NCBI RefSeq assembly: GCF_001692445.1 | Contig: NZ_MAQA01000033.1 | Span: forward strand, 1 to 55,511 | Length of the DNA stretch: 55,511 nucleotides | Source: Oerskovia enterophila | GTDB lineage: Bacteria > Actinomycetota > Actinomycetes > Actinomycetales > Cellulomonadaceae | Direction of reading: 5' to 3' | The notes under the pieces: model-generated | The model's database searches: none | Told to the model about the DNA's origin: nothing | What the model saw: the letters and a program-made list of their open reading frames with translations, nothing else | Position numbers and translations under genes: made by a program | Shown here: piece by piece, positions 8,893 through 16,505 of the stretch | How the letters are laid out: each line of letters starts with the position of its first letter | How positions within the stretch are numbered: position 1 is the first letter of the stretch

Positions 8893-8907
8893 CCCCCTGA
8901 GCACGTC

Positions 8908-8967
8908 GTCGACCCCGCGGCCGGTCGGGCAGGGACTCTGACCAGCCCGTCCGACCGCGGGGTCGAC
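8908..8967 (+). terminator. Strong hairpin terminator after the second chitinase
   Basis: Arms 8908-8930 and 8945-8967 pair over 23 positions with two imperfect positions and a 14-base loop. It starts 16 bases past the stop codon. Confidence 0.75.
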
Positions 8968-8970
8968 AAC

Positions 8971-8996
8971 CGGGGTACGGGTTTCCCCGTACCCCG
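8971..8996. repeat. Second adjacent hairpin, CGGGGTACGGG arms
   Basis: CGGGGTACGGG (8971-8981) and its exact complement CCCGTACCCCG (8986-8996) flank a 4-base loop, three bases after the previous hairpin and ten bases before the lipoprotein promoter motif. It may back up the terminator or serve as an operator. Confidence 0.5.
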
Positions 8997-9005
8997 CCGG
9001 CAAGG

Positions 9006-9050
9006 ATGTGGGATTCCCTCATCTCCGTCCCGGCCCGGCATCAGTAGCGT
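9006..9050 (+). promoter_or_regulatory. Predicted promoter of the lipoprotein gene with ATGTGGGA motif
   Basis: TAGCGT at 9045-9050 is the likely -10; no clear -35 is seen. ATGTGGGA begins at 9006, exactly 39 bases before the -10, the same geometry as at the first chitinase (3931 and 3970). This suggests an activator or shared element rather than an ordinary -35. Confidence 0.4.
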
Positions 9051-9062
9051 GAAATCGTCCGA

Positions 9063-9102
9063 GGCCCCGGCGCGACTCTCCCCAGTGGGTCGCGCCGGGG
9101 CC
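9063..9102 (+). promoter_or_regulatory. 14-bp perfect hairpin in the lipoprotein 5' leader
   Basis: GGCCCCGGCGCGAC (9063-9076) pairs exactly with 9089-9102 around a 12-base loop. It lies between the predicted transcript start (about 9057) and the GTG start at 9130. That position fits a leader structure for mRNA stability or attenuation rather than an upstream terminator. Confidence 0.5.
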
Positions 9103-9129
9103 GACCTACATGAGTGAGGCAGTACCCCC

Positions 9130-9840
9130 GTGCACAAGCTCCAGCCGATTCTTCTTCCGGCCGCACCCGAGGTCGCCGTCGCGGCGGCTGTCCAGCCCGC
9201 CCGACGACGTCGCACCGGCCGTGCGCGCCTCGTCCCGATCGCGGGGGTCGTCCTGGGGGTAGGGCTCCTCGCGTCGGCCTGCACCGGTGGCTCGTCCGAC
9301 AAGGCGACCGCGGACACGGACCCCTCGGGTTCTGGTCCTGCTGCCGCCGAGAACCACGACGAGCACGAGGGCCAGCACACGAACACCGTGGACGTGGGCC
9401 CGCTCGCGCTCTTCGCCGCCGACTACTGGTCGGTCGTGCAGCCCTCGGAGGGCTTGACCCAGGTGCGTGCTGGGGGCTGCCCCGAGGGTGAGGCGTGCCC
9501 GAGCTTCGACGTCCTCAGCGGCGACGCGGTCGGTGAGGTCGACACGACGCAGGCCTACGTCCCCGAGGGGGCGTTCTGCCCGGGCCCCGGCAAGCTCGAG
9601 GTGGGTGCGTCGAAGGAGACCAGCACGCTCGACGTCGAGATCGACGGCGCCAAGGGCACGCTGACGCGCTTCGACCTCAGCTGCGTCGACGCGGCCGGCG
9701 CCGAGCAGATGACGGTCGAGCAGCTGCAGTGGTTCATCCCGGAGTCGCCCAACGGCCCCACGCTGATCGCCGACCGGTGGGCCTTCGAGGGCCTCGAGTC
9801 GCGCCTCTACGCGGGCACCTGGGCGAGCGCGTCGGCCTAA
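9130..9840 (+). CDS. Secreted lipoprotein, unknown function
   Basis: The 236-residue protein has a type II signal: Arg-rich region (25-33), hydrophobic stretch and lipobox LASAC with Cys51 as the lipidated residue. About 20 extra residues precede the n-region. The mature part starts with a Ser/Thr/Asp-rich spacer and an acidic/His patch (ENHDEHEGQHTN), then a compact domain with four Cys (GGCPEGEAC, AFCPG, LSCVD) that could form two disulfides. No family is recognised. The GTG start follows AGTGAGGCAG, as at the first chitinase, and the promoters share ATGTGGGA, so co-regulation with chitin degradation is plausible. Confidence 0.75.
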   Translation: MHKLQPILLPAAPEVAVAAAVQPARRRRTGRARLVPIAGVVLGVGLLASACTGGSSDKATADTDPSGSGPAAAENHDEHEGQHTNTVDVGPLALFAADYWSVVQPSEGLTQVRAGGCPEGEACPSFDVLSGDAVGEVDTTQAYVPEGAFCPGPGKLEVGASKETSTLDVEIDGAKGTLTRFDLSCVDAAGAEQMTVEQLQWFIPESPNGPTLIADRWAFEGLESRLYAGTWASASA

Positions 9841-9870
9841 CCGAGGCCAGTCCTGGTCGTTGCACGCAAG

Positions 9871-9901
9871 AAGGCCCCCGGTGGTGATCACCGGGGGCCT
9901 T
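9871..9901. terminator. Bidirectional terminator
   Basis: AAGGCCCCCGGTG (9871-9883) and its exact complement (9889-9901) flank a 5-base loop; the T's needed for both directions are within the stem ends. It separates the lipoprotein gene and the convergent LAETG protein gene. Confidence 0.85.
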
Positions 9902-9919
9902 CGTGCTCTGCGGGGTTCG

Positions 9920-10636
9920 TCAGGCGTTGCCCTTGCGACCGCGACGGGCGACGAGCACGAGGCCGCCACCGACGAGCAGGAGGGCTGCGCCGATGCCGAC
10001 GAACTTGCCGACCGTGGCACCGGTCTCCGCCAGGCCACCCTGGGACTCCGAGACGTTGGCCACGGTCGTGACCTTCCCGTCGACGGTCGTCCCCGGGGGA
10101 GGCGTCGTCTTGCCCGGCGGGTTCGTGTTGCAGTTCGGGCTGGACGGCGGGTAGGCCACGGAGACCGTGGTCTCAGGGTTGACCTGGAACAGGACGTCGA
10201 CCGTGGGGCGGACCCAGCCGAAGCTGCCGCCCTCGACCCATTCGCCGTCCTCGAACACCCAGCCCGGCCATCCGGTGGGTTCGCCGGCGGAGTTCACGGT
10301 AGCCCCGGGCCACAGGACACGCCCGGAGAGGGGCAGCCCGGCCTGGACGACGTTCTCGCCCGTCGGGTTGAGCCACGTGATGGTGACGGTCTCGTTCGGC
10401 GTGCCCGTCACGTCGACGTCGTACACGAGATAAGGCACGTCGCCGTCGCACACGGGCTGGAGAACCGTGAGCTCGATCGTCGGGGGTGGCGTCGTCTCGA
10501 CGTAGTCGCCGGTGGTCGGGGTCGCGTCGGGGGTCTCGACGGAAGCGTTCGCCGCGGGGCCGACGAGAGCCGTCGCACCCACGAGCCCTGCGACGACGAG
10601 TCCTCGCGCCCAGAGTGTGGTCCTTGATGTGCTCAT
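9920..10636 (-). CDS. Sortase-anchored surface protein with LAETG signal
   Basis: The 238-residue protein has a signal peptide (1 to about 31), an extracellular beta-rich region with a Pro/Thr-rich stalk (PPGKTTPPPGTT) and a sorting signal at the C-terminus: LAETG (202-206), a hydrophobic helix and a RRGRK tail. LAxTG motifs are typical of class E sortases in high-GC Gram-positives, so it is predicted to be covalently anchored to the wall. Its ligand or function is not evident. The ATG has only a weak Shine-Dalgarno (GGTGA). No sortase gene is present in the window. An 18-bp palindrome lies about 80 bases upstream. Confidence 0.8.
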   Translation of the reverse strand: MSTSRTTLWARGLVVAGLVGATALVGPAANASVETPDATPTTGDYVETTPPPTIELTVLQPVCDGDVPYLVYDVDVTGTPNETVTITWLNPTGENVVQAGLPLSGRVLWPGATVNSAGEPTGWPGWVFEDGEWVEGGSFGWVRPTVDVLFQVNPETTVSVAYPPSSPNCNTNPPGKTTPPPGTTVDGKVTTVANVSESQGGLAETGATVGKFVGIGAALLLVGGGLVLVARRGRKGNA

Positions 10637-10715
10637 GGCGTCATCACCAGTCTTGTTCGTGGCGGTCGATGAAAGGGAAGGTCAAAGCTCTGGTGCACGT
10701 TGGTACCGGCAATGG

Positions 10716-10733
10716 ACCCTGACTTGTCAGGGT
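10716..10733. promoter_or_regulatory. 18-bp perfect palindrome upstream of the LAETG gene
   Basis: ACCCTGAC-TT-GTCAGGGT is a perfect 8-2-8 inverted repeat between the DUF4012 gene and the LAETG gene, both on the minus strand. It may be an operator for the LAETG gene or a short hairpin after DUF4012. No T-run follows. Confidence 0.4.
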
Positions 10734-10819
10734 ATCCACTATCGGGCGGCAGATGGACGGGTGTCCGGGTGAAAATCAATCCTCGCGGAATTGTTGCTTC
10801 GCCGTGACATCGCCGCCGG

Positions 10820-12658
10820 TCACCCGCAGACCGGCACCTCGATCGTGGCGAGACCTCCTTGGCGGATGGTCGGGGTCGACCAGAGGTCGATCTGTCGGGT
10901 GCCCGACGAGCTGCTCGTGCCACCTGTCCCGTCGCTCGTGACCGTGAACGTGACGCTCGTGCTCTGTCCCGGAGAGAGCTCGCGCGGCAGCGTCGCGACG
11001 GCGCGGCCGTGACTCTCCACGACCTTGCTGCCGGTCAGTGTCCCGTCGGCGACCGTGTTCACGATGCGCCCCCCGCGCGGTGGGTAGAGGAACAGATCGG
11101 TCCGGATGTTTCCCGGAGGTGTGCCGGAGATCCCCCCGCCGGTCACGTACCAGGGCAGGTCGGTCGCGGCGTCTGCCGGGGCGTCGGACGTGAGGTCCAC
11201 GCGGAAGGTGTCCGTACGTCCGGAAGCGGAGCACTCGCTGGCCACGTGCTGGACGGTCGAGTCGAGGTAGTAGTCCATCTTTCCTGCGGTCGCGTCGTTG
11301 AAGAAGATGCCGATGCTGTCCGCTGCACGATCGGACGACGAGATGTCACCGGAGATCACGGTGTCGCTGAGAAGGTCCTGTTCGTCCTCGTGGCTCGACC
11401 AGACGAGGACGCGGTGCTCGCTGGCCGCACGGCGGACCGCGTCGAGCAGGCTCCCGGCGTCCGTGCCGCCGGACAGGGCCGTCGAGAGGACCGACGACGC
11501 GACGGCCGCGAAGAACGCGTCCGTCTCGTCGCCGGGCTCGAGCTCTGCGTAGGCGTCCGAGAGGAGGGTCGAGACGGCGTTGCCCGCGTCGATGGTGGTC
11601 CCCGCGACGTCGACCGGACCGGTCGCCTCGAGCAGGTAGGACAGGGCGACGGGGTCGAGCGTGAGGATGCCGTCGACCGCCTGCCCCTGCGAGGCCTCCC
11701 ACATCGCTGCGGCCAGCGGCGCTGCTGTCGGGAAGTCGGGGGTGAAGACGGTGTCCTGGACGTAGACAGCCATGTTCGGGCCGAAGAGCTCCTCGTCGGC
11801 CGGAGCCAGCGGACGGATGCCCCCGGGGAACGGGCCCACGGCGCTGGTCGAGGCCTGCCCGCCGAGCGTGATGGTCCCGTTCTCGGTGCCGATCAGGGCG
11901 AACGCGCCCGGGATGCCGCCCGGCGAGCGGAGCTCGGCGCTGTTGAGGGCCATGACGAGGTAGGTCCGCGGCCCCTCGGCGCCGAGCATCGCGGGCAGGA
12001 GGGTCGTGGTGCGGTGCGCGGTCGTGACGAGACCGTCGAGCGTGCCGACCTTGTCCTGGAGGTCGACCACGGGCCCGGCGAGCTCGTCGTGCAGGTCGGC
12101 GACGTCGAGCGCGTCGACGCGGTCCACGACCGTGGACATGGTGCCCGCCGCGGACTCGATCCGCGGAGCGGCCGCGGTCAGCGGCGCGAGGTCGACCGTG
12201 CCGTCGTTCACCTGGACGCCGCCCTCGGACACCGTGGCCGCGGCGGCCGCGAGCGGCGGGAGCACGTCCTGGGTGATCTCGTCGAGCGCCCAGGCGGCGG
12301 TCGAGAAGGCGCGGACGTCCGCGCCGAAGAACGGTGCGCGCTCTGCGAGCCACCACAGCGGACCGTCCGTGCTGCTGCGGGCGTCCGCGGTGAGGGGCTG
12401 GACCTCGGCGAGGGCGGCCTCTGCTGCGGCACCGTCCCCCGAACGCAGTGCCTCCTCGACCGCCGGGACCTTCTCGATCGCCTCGGTGAGCGAGGAGCGA
12501 GCCGCGAGCGCGTCGCGCGCCAGGAGGCCGGCGCACACGAGGAACGCGACGAGCAGGAGGAACAGGGCGAGGATCACCCACCCGGCCGTGCGCCCCTTGC
12601 GCTTCGTCGGACGGTGGGTGGGCTGCGGCGTCGGGACGGCGGCGTCGGGGGCGCTCAT
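10820..12658 (-). CDS. DUF4012 family membrane-anchored protein
   Basis: The 612-residue protein has a short basic cytoplasmic N-terminus, one transmembrane helix (about 23-48) and a large extracellular part that matches DUF4012 proteins of actinobacteria: a helical region, then the conserved core around LVMALNSAELRSPGGIPGAF. The function of the family is unknown; members often lie near wall or exopolysaccharide genes. The ATG at 12656-12658 is chosen because the next residues lead directly into the TM helix; its ribosome binding site is weak (GGGGG). It is divergent from a sigma factor gene, with the 11-bp tandem array between them, so shared control is likely. Confidence 0.85.
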   Translation of the reverse strand: MSAPDAAVPTPQPTHRPTKRKGRTAGWVILALFLLLVAFLVCAGLLARDALAARSSLTEAIEKVPAVEEALRSGDGAAAEAALAEVQPLTADARSSTDGPLWWLAERAPFFGADVRAFSTAAWALDEITQDVLPPLAAAAATVSEGGVQVNDGTVDLAPLTAAAPRIESAAGTMSTVVDRVDALDVADLHDELAGPVVDLQDKVGTLDGLVTTAHRTTTLLPAMLGAEGPRTYLVMALNSAELRSPGGIPGAFALIGTENGTITLGGQASTSAVGPFPGGIRPLAPADEELFGPNMAVYVQDTVFTPDFPTAAPLAAAMWEASQGQAVDGILTLDPVALSYLLEATGPVDVAGTTIDAGNAVSTLLSDAYAELEPGDETDAFFAAVASSVLSTALSGGTDAGSLLDAVRRAASEHRVLVWSSHEDEQDLLSDTVISGDISSSDRAADSIGIFFNDATAGKMDYYLDSTVQHVASECSASGRTDTFRVDLTSDAPADAATDLPWYVTGGGISGTPPGNIRTDLFLYPPRGGRIVNTVADGTLTGSKVVESHGRAVATLPRELSPGQSTSVTFTVTSDGTGGTSSSSGTRQIDLWSTPTIRQGGLATIEVPVCG

Positions 12659-12680
12659 GCCCCCAGGGTAGAGGCATGAT

Positions 12681-12746
12681 CGTGGCAGGCACGTGGCAGG
12701 CACGTGGCAGGCACGTGGCAGGCACGTGGCAGGCACGTGGCAGGCG
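12681..12746. repeat. Six tandem 11-bp repeats (CGTGGCAGGCA) in a divergent promoter region
   Basis: Five exact copies of CGTGGCAGGCA and a sixth with one change run without gaps. Each junction creates the palindrome CACGTG, giving five CACGTG sites spaced 11 bases apart, so on one face of the helix. The array ends 23 bases from the DUF4012 start and 60 bases from the sigma start. It could be a regulator array or a neutral minisatellite. Confidence 0.9.
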
Positions 12747-12806
12747 CGGGACACGTGCCGGTCGTGGTGCAAGGAGTCGCTCCGCCGCGACACAGGGAGG
12801 GTGATG

Positions 12807-13430
12807 ATGCCGGCGATCCCACCTGGAGCCCCTGTGACGCCCCCGCCCCGCGACGACGCCTGGTTCGAGGCGCTGTTCACCGCGCACACGACGGCGGTGT
12901 ACCGATACTTCCGTCGCCGCCTGCCCGCCCAGGGAGGCGGGGCCGGACCGGACGCCGAGGACCTGACGGCCGAGGTCTTCGCGACCGCGTGGCGTCGCCG
13001 GGCCGACCTCCCCGAGGACGCCGAGCTCCCGTGGCTCTACCGCACGGCCGGGTTCGTCCTCGCGAACCACCGGCGCAAGATGCGCCCGGTCCTCGTGGCC
13101 GACGTCCCCGAGGAGCCCGACGACGTCGACCCGATGTCGCTCGCTCTCGGTGACGACCACGTCCGTCGGGTGCTCGGCGTGCTCTCGCCCCGTGACCGGC
13201 GCATCCTGCTCCTCAACGCCTGGGACGGCGTCTCCGGGGACGAGCTCGCCGAGGTCCTCGGGGTGAGTCGGGGCGGCGCCGACGCGGCGCTGTCGCGGGC
13301 CAGGTCGCGCCTGCGTGAGGCCTGGGCCGCGCAGGCCCGGGCAGGCGACACGGGCGAGGTGCCGGTCGCGCAGGTCCGCGCCCGGACGGCGATGCCGACG
13401 CTTCGCCCGGTGCAAGACCCGGAGCGCTGA
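12807..13430 (+). CDS. RNA polymerase sigma factor, ECF-like
   Basis: The 207-residue protein has sigma region 2 (about 15-90: FEALFTAHTTAVYRYFRRRL, DLTAEVFATAWRR) and region 4 (about 120-175: LSPRDRRILLLNAWDGVSGDELAEVLGVSRGGADAALSRAR), with no region 3, as in ECF sigma factors. AGGGAGG at 12794-12800 best fits the ATG at 12807; GTG 12801 and ATG 12804 are in-frame alternatives. The next gene, 56 bases on, encodes a one-TM protein that may be its anti-sigma factor. Which stress it senses cannot be told; the divergent DUF4012 gene may be a target. Confidence 0.85.
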   Translation: MPAIPPGAPVTPPPRDDAWFEALFTAHTTAVYRYFRRRLPAQGGGAGPDAEDLTAEVFATAWRRRADLPEDAELPWLYRTAGFVLANHRRKMRPVLVADVPEEPDDVDPMSLALGDDHVRRVLGVLSPRDRRILLLNAWDGVSGDELAEVLGVSRGGADAALSRARSRLREAWAAQARAGDTGEVPVAQVRARTAMPTLRPVQDPER

Positions 13431-13486
13431 CGACACAGACGGGGTAGAGGATCCGGGCCCCCGGATCGACGAGCTGGAGGCTCCCG

Positions 13487-14971
13487 ATGAGCACCGACGA
13501 CCGCACCCCTGGACCGACCCCCGAGCCCCGCGACGAGGCGTACGAGCGCGTGCGTGGCGCCGACCCGGCCGCGACGGCGACCCCTGACCTGGGGGCCATC
13601 GCGGCCAAGGACGAGACGGTCCGCGCGCACCTGTCCGGCACGTTCGGCGCCTCGGGTGCGAGCGAGGCCGCGGCCCGGGCGGGGGGCGCCGGGACGGACC
13701 TGCCGTCGTCGGGCAGCGGCGCGCTGCACGCGGGGGGCACGACGGCGGACGCCGACCTGCCCGACGAGCTGGCTGTGCACCGCGCGCGGCGGCGGCGCCG
13801 CTTCCCGCTCACGGCCGCTGCCGCGGTCGCCGGGGTGCTCGCCTTCGGTGTGGGCGGGTACGCCCTGGGGAGCGCGGGTTCGGGTACCTCGGACTCCACG
13901 GCCTCGACCGCGGACGCACCCATCACCCTGCAGGCGCCCGCGACCGAGCAGGGTGCGGCGTCGAGCATGGCGGCCGACAGCAAGATGAGCGGTCTCGGGT
14001 TCGGTGGGTTCGGTGGCCGCACGGTCTTCACCGCGTCGGGGCTCGGGACGGACGGCGGCTCGGCCCCCGCGTGGGCCCTCGACGCGGCCGGCGTGTTCTC
14101 GGCCGAGTCCGCGGCCAGGGTCGCCGCTGCGCTGGGTGTCACGGGCGAGCCGCGCCAGGAGTACGGGGCGTGGGTCGTCGGGGCGAACGACGGCACCGGG
14201 CCCGGGGTCACGCTCCAGCCCGACGGTCAGGCGAGCGTGTCGTTCAACGACCCGACCAAGGACCCCTGGGGCTGCGTGCTCGTGGACCCGGCCGTGGGGT
14301 CGGGCTCGCCGAGCACCGAGGAGATGCAGGTCGATCCCCAGGCCGGCTGCGGCCAGGCGGACCTGGGCAAGGCGCCCGCGGCCGACGCGGCGATCGGGGC
14401 CGCGAGGGACGTCCTCACCTCGCTCGGGGTCGACCCGGCGGGCTACGAGCTCACGACCGACTCGTTCGACGAGGAGGGCAGGGCCGTGTCGGTGACCGCG
14501 GCGCAGGTCGTCGAGGGGCAGCGCACGGGGCTCGCGTGGAACCTCACGTACTCGGGGGCCGGGCTCTCGTCCCTCTACGGGTCGCTCGCTCCCACGGTCT
14601 CGATCGGCGACTACACGGTCGTCAGCCCGACCGCGGCGGTCGAGCGCCTGGGCGACCCGCGGTTCGCGGGCTCCGGGATGATCGCGTACGCCCAGGGCGG
14701 GCAGATCGGCGTCATGAGGGAGGACTCGGCCGTGGCGCCCGTCGAGCCGGCCGAGCCGACGGTGCCCCCGACGGCCGGCGAGGGGGCTGCGATCTCCTGG
14801 CCCGTGAGCGACGTGACGATCACCGAGGCCCGCCTGGGCTGGGCCGTGCACTACCAGAACGACGGCGGCGCGGTGCTGGTCCCGTCGTACGAGCTGAGCG
14901 ACGCCGAGGGCAACGCGTGGTCGGTCGTCGCGGTGACGGACGACGAGCTGGACTTCGCGCCGGTGGGCTGA
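13487..14971 (+). CDS. Single-pass membrane protein downstream of the sigma factor, possible anti-sigma factor
   Basis: The 494-residue protein has a cytoplasmic N-terminal part of about 105 residues, an Arg-rich stretch (RRRRR), a TM helix (about 106-130) and a long Gly/Ser/Thr-rich outer part ending in an ordered domain (GWAVHYQNDGGAVLVPSYELSD). It follows the sigma gene closely with GGAGG ahead of its ATG. The topology and position suggest a cognate anti-sigma or sensor, but the cytoplasmic part lacks the HxxxCxxC zinc motif of ZAS anti-sigma factors, so that role is only inferred. A T-tailed terminator closes the unit. Confidence 0.75.
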   Translation: MSTDDRTPGPTPEPRDEAYERVRGADPAATATPDLGAIAAKDETVRAHLSGTFGASGASEAAARAGGAGTDLPSSGSGALHAGGTTADADLPDELAVHRARRRRRFPLTAAAAVAGVLAFGVGGYALGSAGSGTSDSTASTADAPITLQAPATEQGAASSMAADSKMSGLGFGGFGGRTVFTASGLGTDGGSAPAWALDAAGVFSAESAARVAAALGVTGEPRQEYGAWVVGANDGTGPGVTLQPDGQASVSFNDPTKDPWGCVLVDPAVGSGSPSTEEMQVDPQAGCGQADLGKAPAADAAIGAARDVLTSLGVDPAGYELTTDSFDEEGRAVSVTAAQVVEGQRTGLAWNLTYSGAGLSSLYGSLAPTVSIGDYTVVSPTAAVERLGDPRFAGSGMIAYAQGGQIGVMREDSAVAPVEPAEPTVPPTAGEGAAISWPVSDVTITEARLGWAVHYQNDGGAVLVPSYELSDAEGNAWSVVAVTDDELDFAPVG

Positions 14972-14974
14972 CCG

Positions 14975-15030
14975 CCGGGGGTGACGGCCCTGACCGCCGG
15001 GGGTGACGCACCCGGGTGCCGGGGGTGACG
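14975..15030 (+). repeat. Three CCGGGGGTGACG repeats at exact 22-bp intervals
   Basis: Copies start at 14975, 14997 and 15019. The first two are embedded in identical 18-bp blocks starting at the sigma partner's stop codon. Two helical turns separate the copies, which fits protein binding sites; the third copy overlaps the left arm of the terminator. Confidence 0.7.
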
Positions 15031-15060
15031 CGAGAGCGTTGCTCCCGGCACCTTTCTTTT
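15015..15060 (+). terminator. Intrinsic terminator with T-tract, end of the sigma operon
   Basis: GGTGCCGGG (15015-15023) pairs with CCCGGCACC (15044-15052), followed by TTTCTTTT. It is the only canonical T-tailed terminator I found in the window and isolates the ebo-type operon from the sigma unit. Confidence 0.8.
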
Positions 15061-15104
15061 GCCGCCATTTCCAAGACTCCACGGCAGAACCCACCGGCTT
15101 TTGA

Positions 15105-15133
15105 TTGACCATCGACAAAAGGGGGGTTAGGGT
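15105..15133 (+). promoter_or_regulatory. Promoter of the ebo-type operon
   Basis: TTGACC (15105-15110), 17 bases, TAGGGT (15128-15133): the best promoter in the window. It lies in an unusually A+T-rich patch (TTTTGATTGACC and CGACAAAAGG); TTTTG and CAAAA form the ends of a 22-bp frame over the -35. Transcription would start near 15140, leaving a leader of about 145 bases. Confidence 0.7.
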
Positions 15134-15244
15134 CAGGCCACGGCCTCGGCCCGGACAGCAGGAGCACGTCGCGCAGCAGCGAGAGTGCGCCCACCGCCGG
15201 GCTCGCAGGCCCGTCGGGGGCGACGAGGCCCTCGGCTCGCCACA

Positions 15245-15267
15245 TCGACCCCGGTCCCCGGGGTCGA
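15245..15267 (+). promoter_or_regulatory. Hairpin in the ebo operon leader next to the Shine-Dalgarno
   Basis: TCGACCCCGG (15245-15254) pairs exactly with 15258-15267 around a 3-base loop. It ends seven bases before the AGGAG (15275-15279) of the first gene, so it could affect translation initiation. Confidence 0.4.
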
Positions 15268-15284
15268 CGGGACCAGGAGCGACG

Positions 15285-16505
15285 ATGCACCTTTCAGCCC
15301 ACCAGTCGACGTGGAACCACGGCCGCACCGGCATCTGGTTCGTCGGGGCCCGCGGGTCGGTCGCCACGACCGCGACCCTCGGCCTGGCAGCGATCGCCTC
15401 GGGGCTCTCCGCCCCCACCGGCTGCGTCACCGCGCAGGCCCCGCTCGACGACGTCGCCCTGCCGGCCTTCGCGGACCTCGTGGTGGGTGGCCACGACATC
15501 AGCGACACGCCCCTCGGCAAGAAGGCCGAGCAGCTCGTCGAGGCCGGCATGATCCCCTACCGCCTCCTCGAGGCGGTGCGTCCCCAGCTCGACGCGGTCG
15601 ACGCGGACATCCGCCCCGGCTACGACGCGGCCCACCGCTCGGGCTCCCAGGCCGCTGCGGCCGAGGCGCTCGCAGCCGACATCGTCGACTTCCGCGAGCG
15701 CCACGGCCTGGCCCGCGTCGTGGTCGTCGACCTCGCCTCGACCGAGCCGCTCCCGGCCCCGGCCCCCGAGCTCGAGGACCTGGACCTGCTGCGCGCGGCC
15801 CTGGAGGACCCCGAGCGCGAGGTCCTGCCCGCGAGCTCGGTCAACGCGTACGCGGCGCTCCTCGCGGGAGCCCCCTACGCGGGCTTCACGCCCTCGGCGA
15901 GCATGAACCTGCCCGCGCTGCACGCGCTCGCGGCCGAGCGTGGCGTGCCGTTCGCGGGTCAGGACGGCAAGACCGGGCAGACGTGGCTGCGCTCGGTCCT
16001 GGCACCGGCCATCACGGCCCGCGGCCTGCGGGTCCTGTCCTGGGCAGGCTCGAACCTGCTGGGCGGTGGCGACGGCGCGACGCTCGCGGACCCGCACGCT
16101 GTCCAGAGCAAGCTCGTGTCGAAGAACCGGGGCCTGCAGGACCTGACGGGCAGCACGGTCACCCCGCTGCACATCGACAACGTCCCGGACCTCGGCGACA
16201 TCAAGGTCGCGTGGGACCACATCCACATCGAGGGCTTCCTGGGCTCGCGCCTGACGCTCCAGACGACGTGGAGCGCGTACGACTCGATGCTCGCGGCGCC
16301 CCTCGTCCTGGACCTGGCGCGTCTCCTGGCGCTCGCCGACGCTGCGGGCCTGTCCGGTCCCGTGCCGGAGATGGGCTTCTTCTTCAAGGACCCGTGGGGC
16401 TCGGACGTGCACTCGTTCGCCGAGCAGTCCCGCGTGCTGGGCGTGTGGGCGCACCGGACGAGCGCGCAGGCGGACGCAGTTCAGGCAGGGGTCGACGAGC
16501 CGTGA
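15285..16505 (+). CDS. Inositol-3-phosphate synthase family protein, first gene of the ebo-type operon
   Basis: The 406-residue protein has the NAD-binding GARGSVATTA near the N-terminus and the Ino1 active-site segments GQDGKTGQTW (225-234, Lys229), SKNRGLQD and FFKDPWGSDVHSF. Ino1 enzymes cyclise glucose 6-phosphate to inositol 3-phosphate with bound NAD+. Here the gene heads an operon with EboC, EboA, EboB, EboE and an EboF-like enzyme, so it probably makes a cyclitol phosphate precursor in place of EboD, the dehydroquinate-synthase-like cyclase of other ebo clusters. The ATG at 15285 follows AGGAG. Its stop overlaps the next start as GTGA. The exact product could be a different cyclitol. 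Confidence 0.85.
   Translation: MHLSAHQSTWNHGRTGIWFVGARGSVATTATLGLAAIASGLSAPTGCVTAQAPLDDVALPAFADLVVGGHDISDTPLGKKAEQLVEAGMIPYRLLEAVRPQLDAVDADIRPGYDAAHRSGSQAAAAEALAADIVDFRERHGLARVVVVDLASTEPLPAPAPELEDLDLLRAALEDPEREVLPASSVNAYAALLAGAPYAGFTPSASMNLPALHALAAERGVPFAGQDGKTGQTWLRSVLAPAITARGLRVLSWAGSNLLGGGDGATLADPHAVQSKLVSKNRGLQDLTGSTVTPLHIDNVPDLGDIKVAWDHIHIEGFLGSRLTLQTTWSAYDSMLAAPLVLDLARLLALADAAGLSGPVPEMGFFFKDPWGSDVHSFAEQSRVLGVWAHRTSAQADAVQAGVDEP

Noticed and set aside
6043-9003. 986-codon open frame on the minus strand
   Set aside because: It is the antisense of the second chitinase; high GC keeps such frames open and the sequence is low-complexity Arg/Val/Gly.
12681-12746. Short tandem repeats as a CRISPR array
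   Set aside because: Units are 11 bp with no spacers, and no cas gene is nearby.
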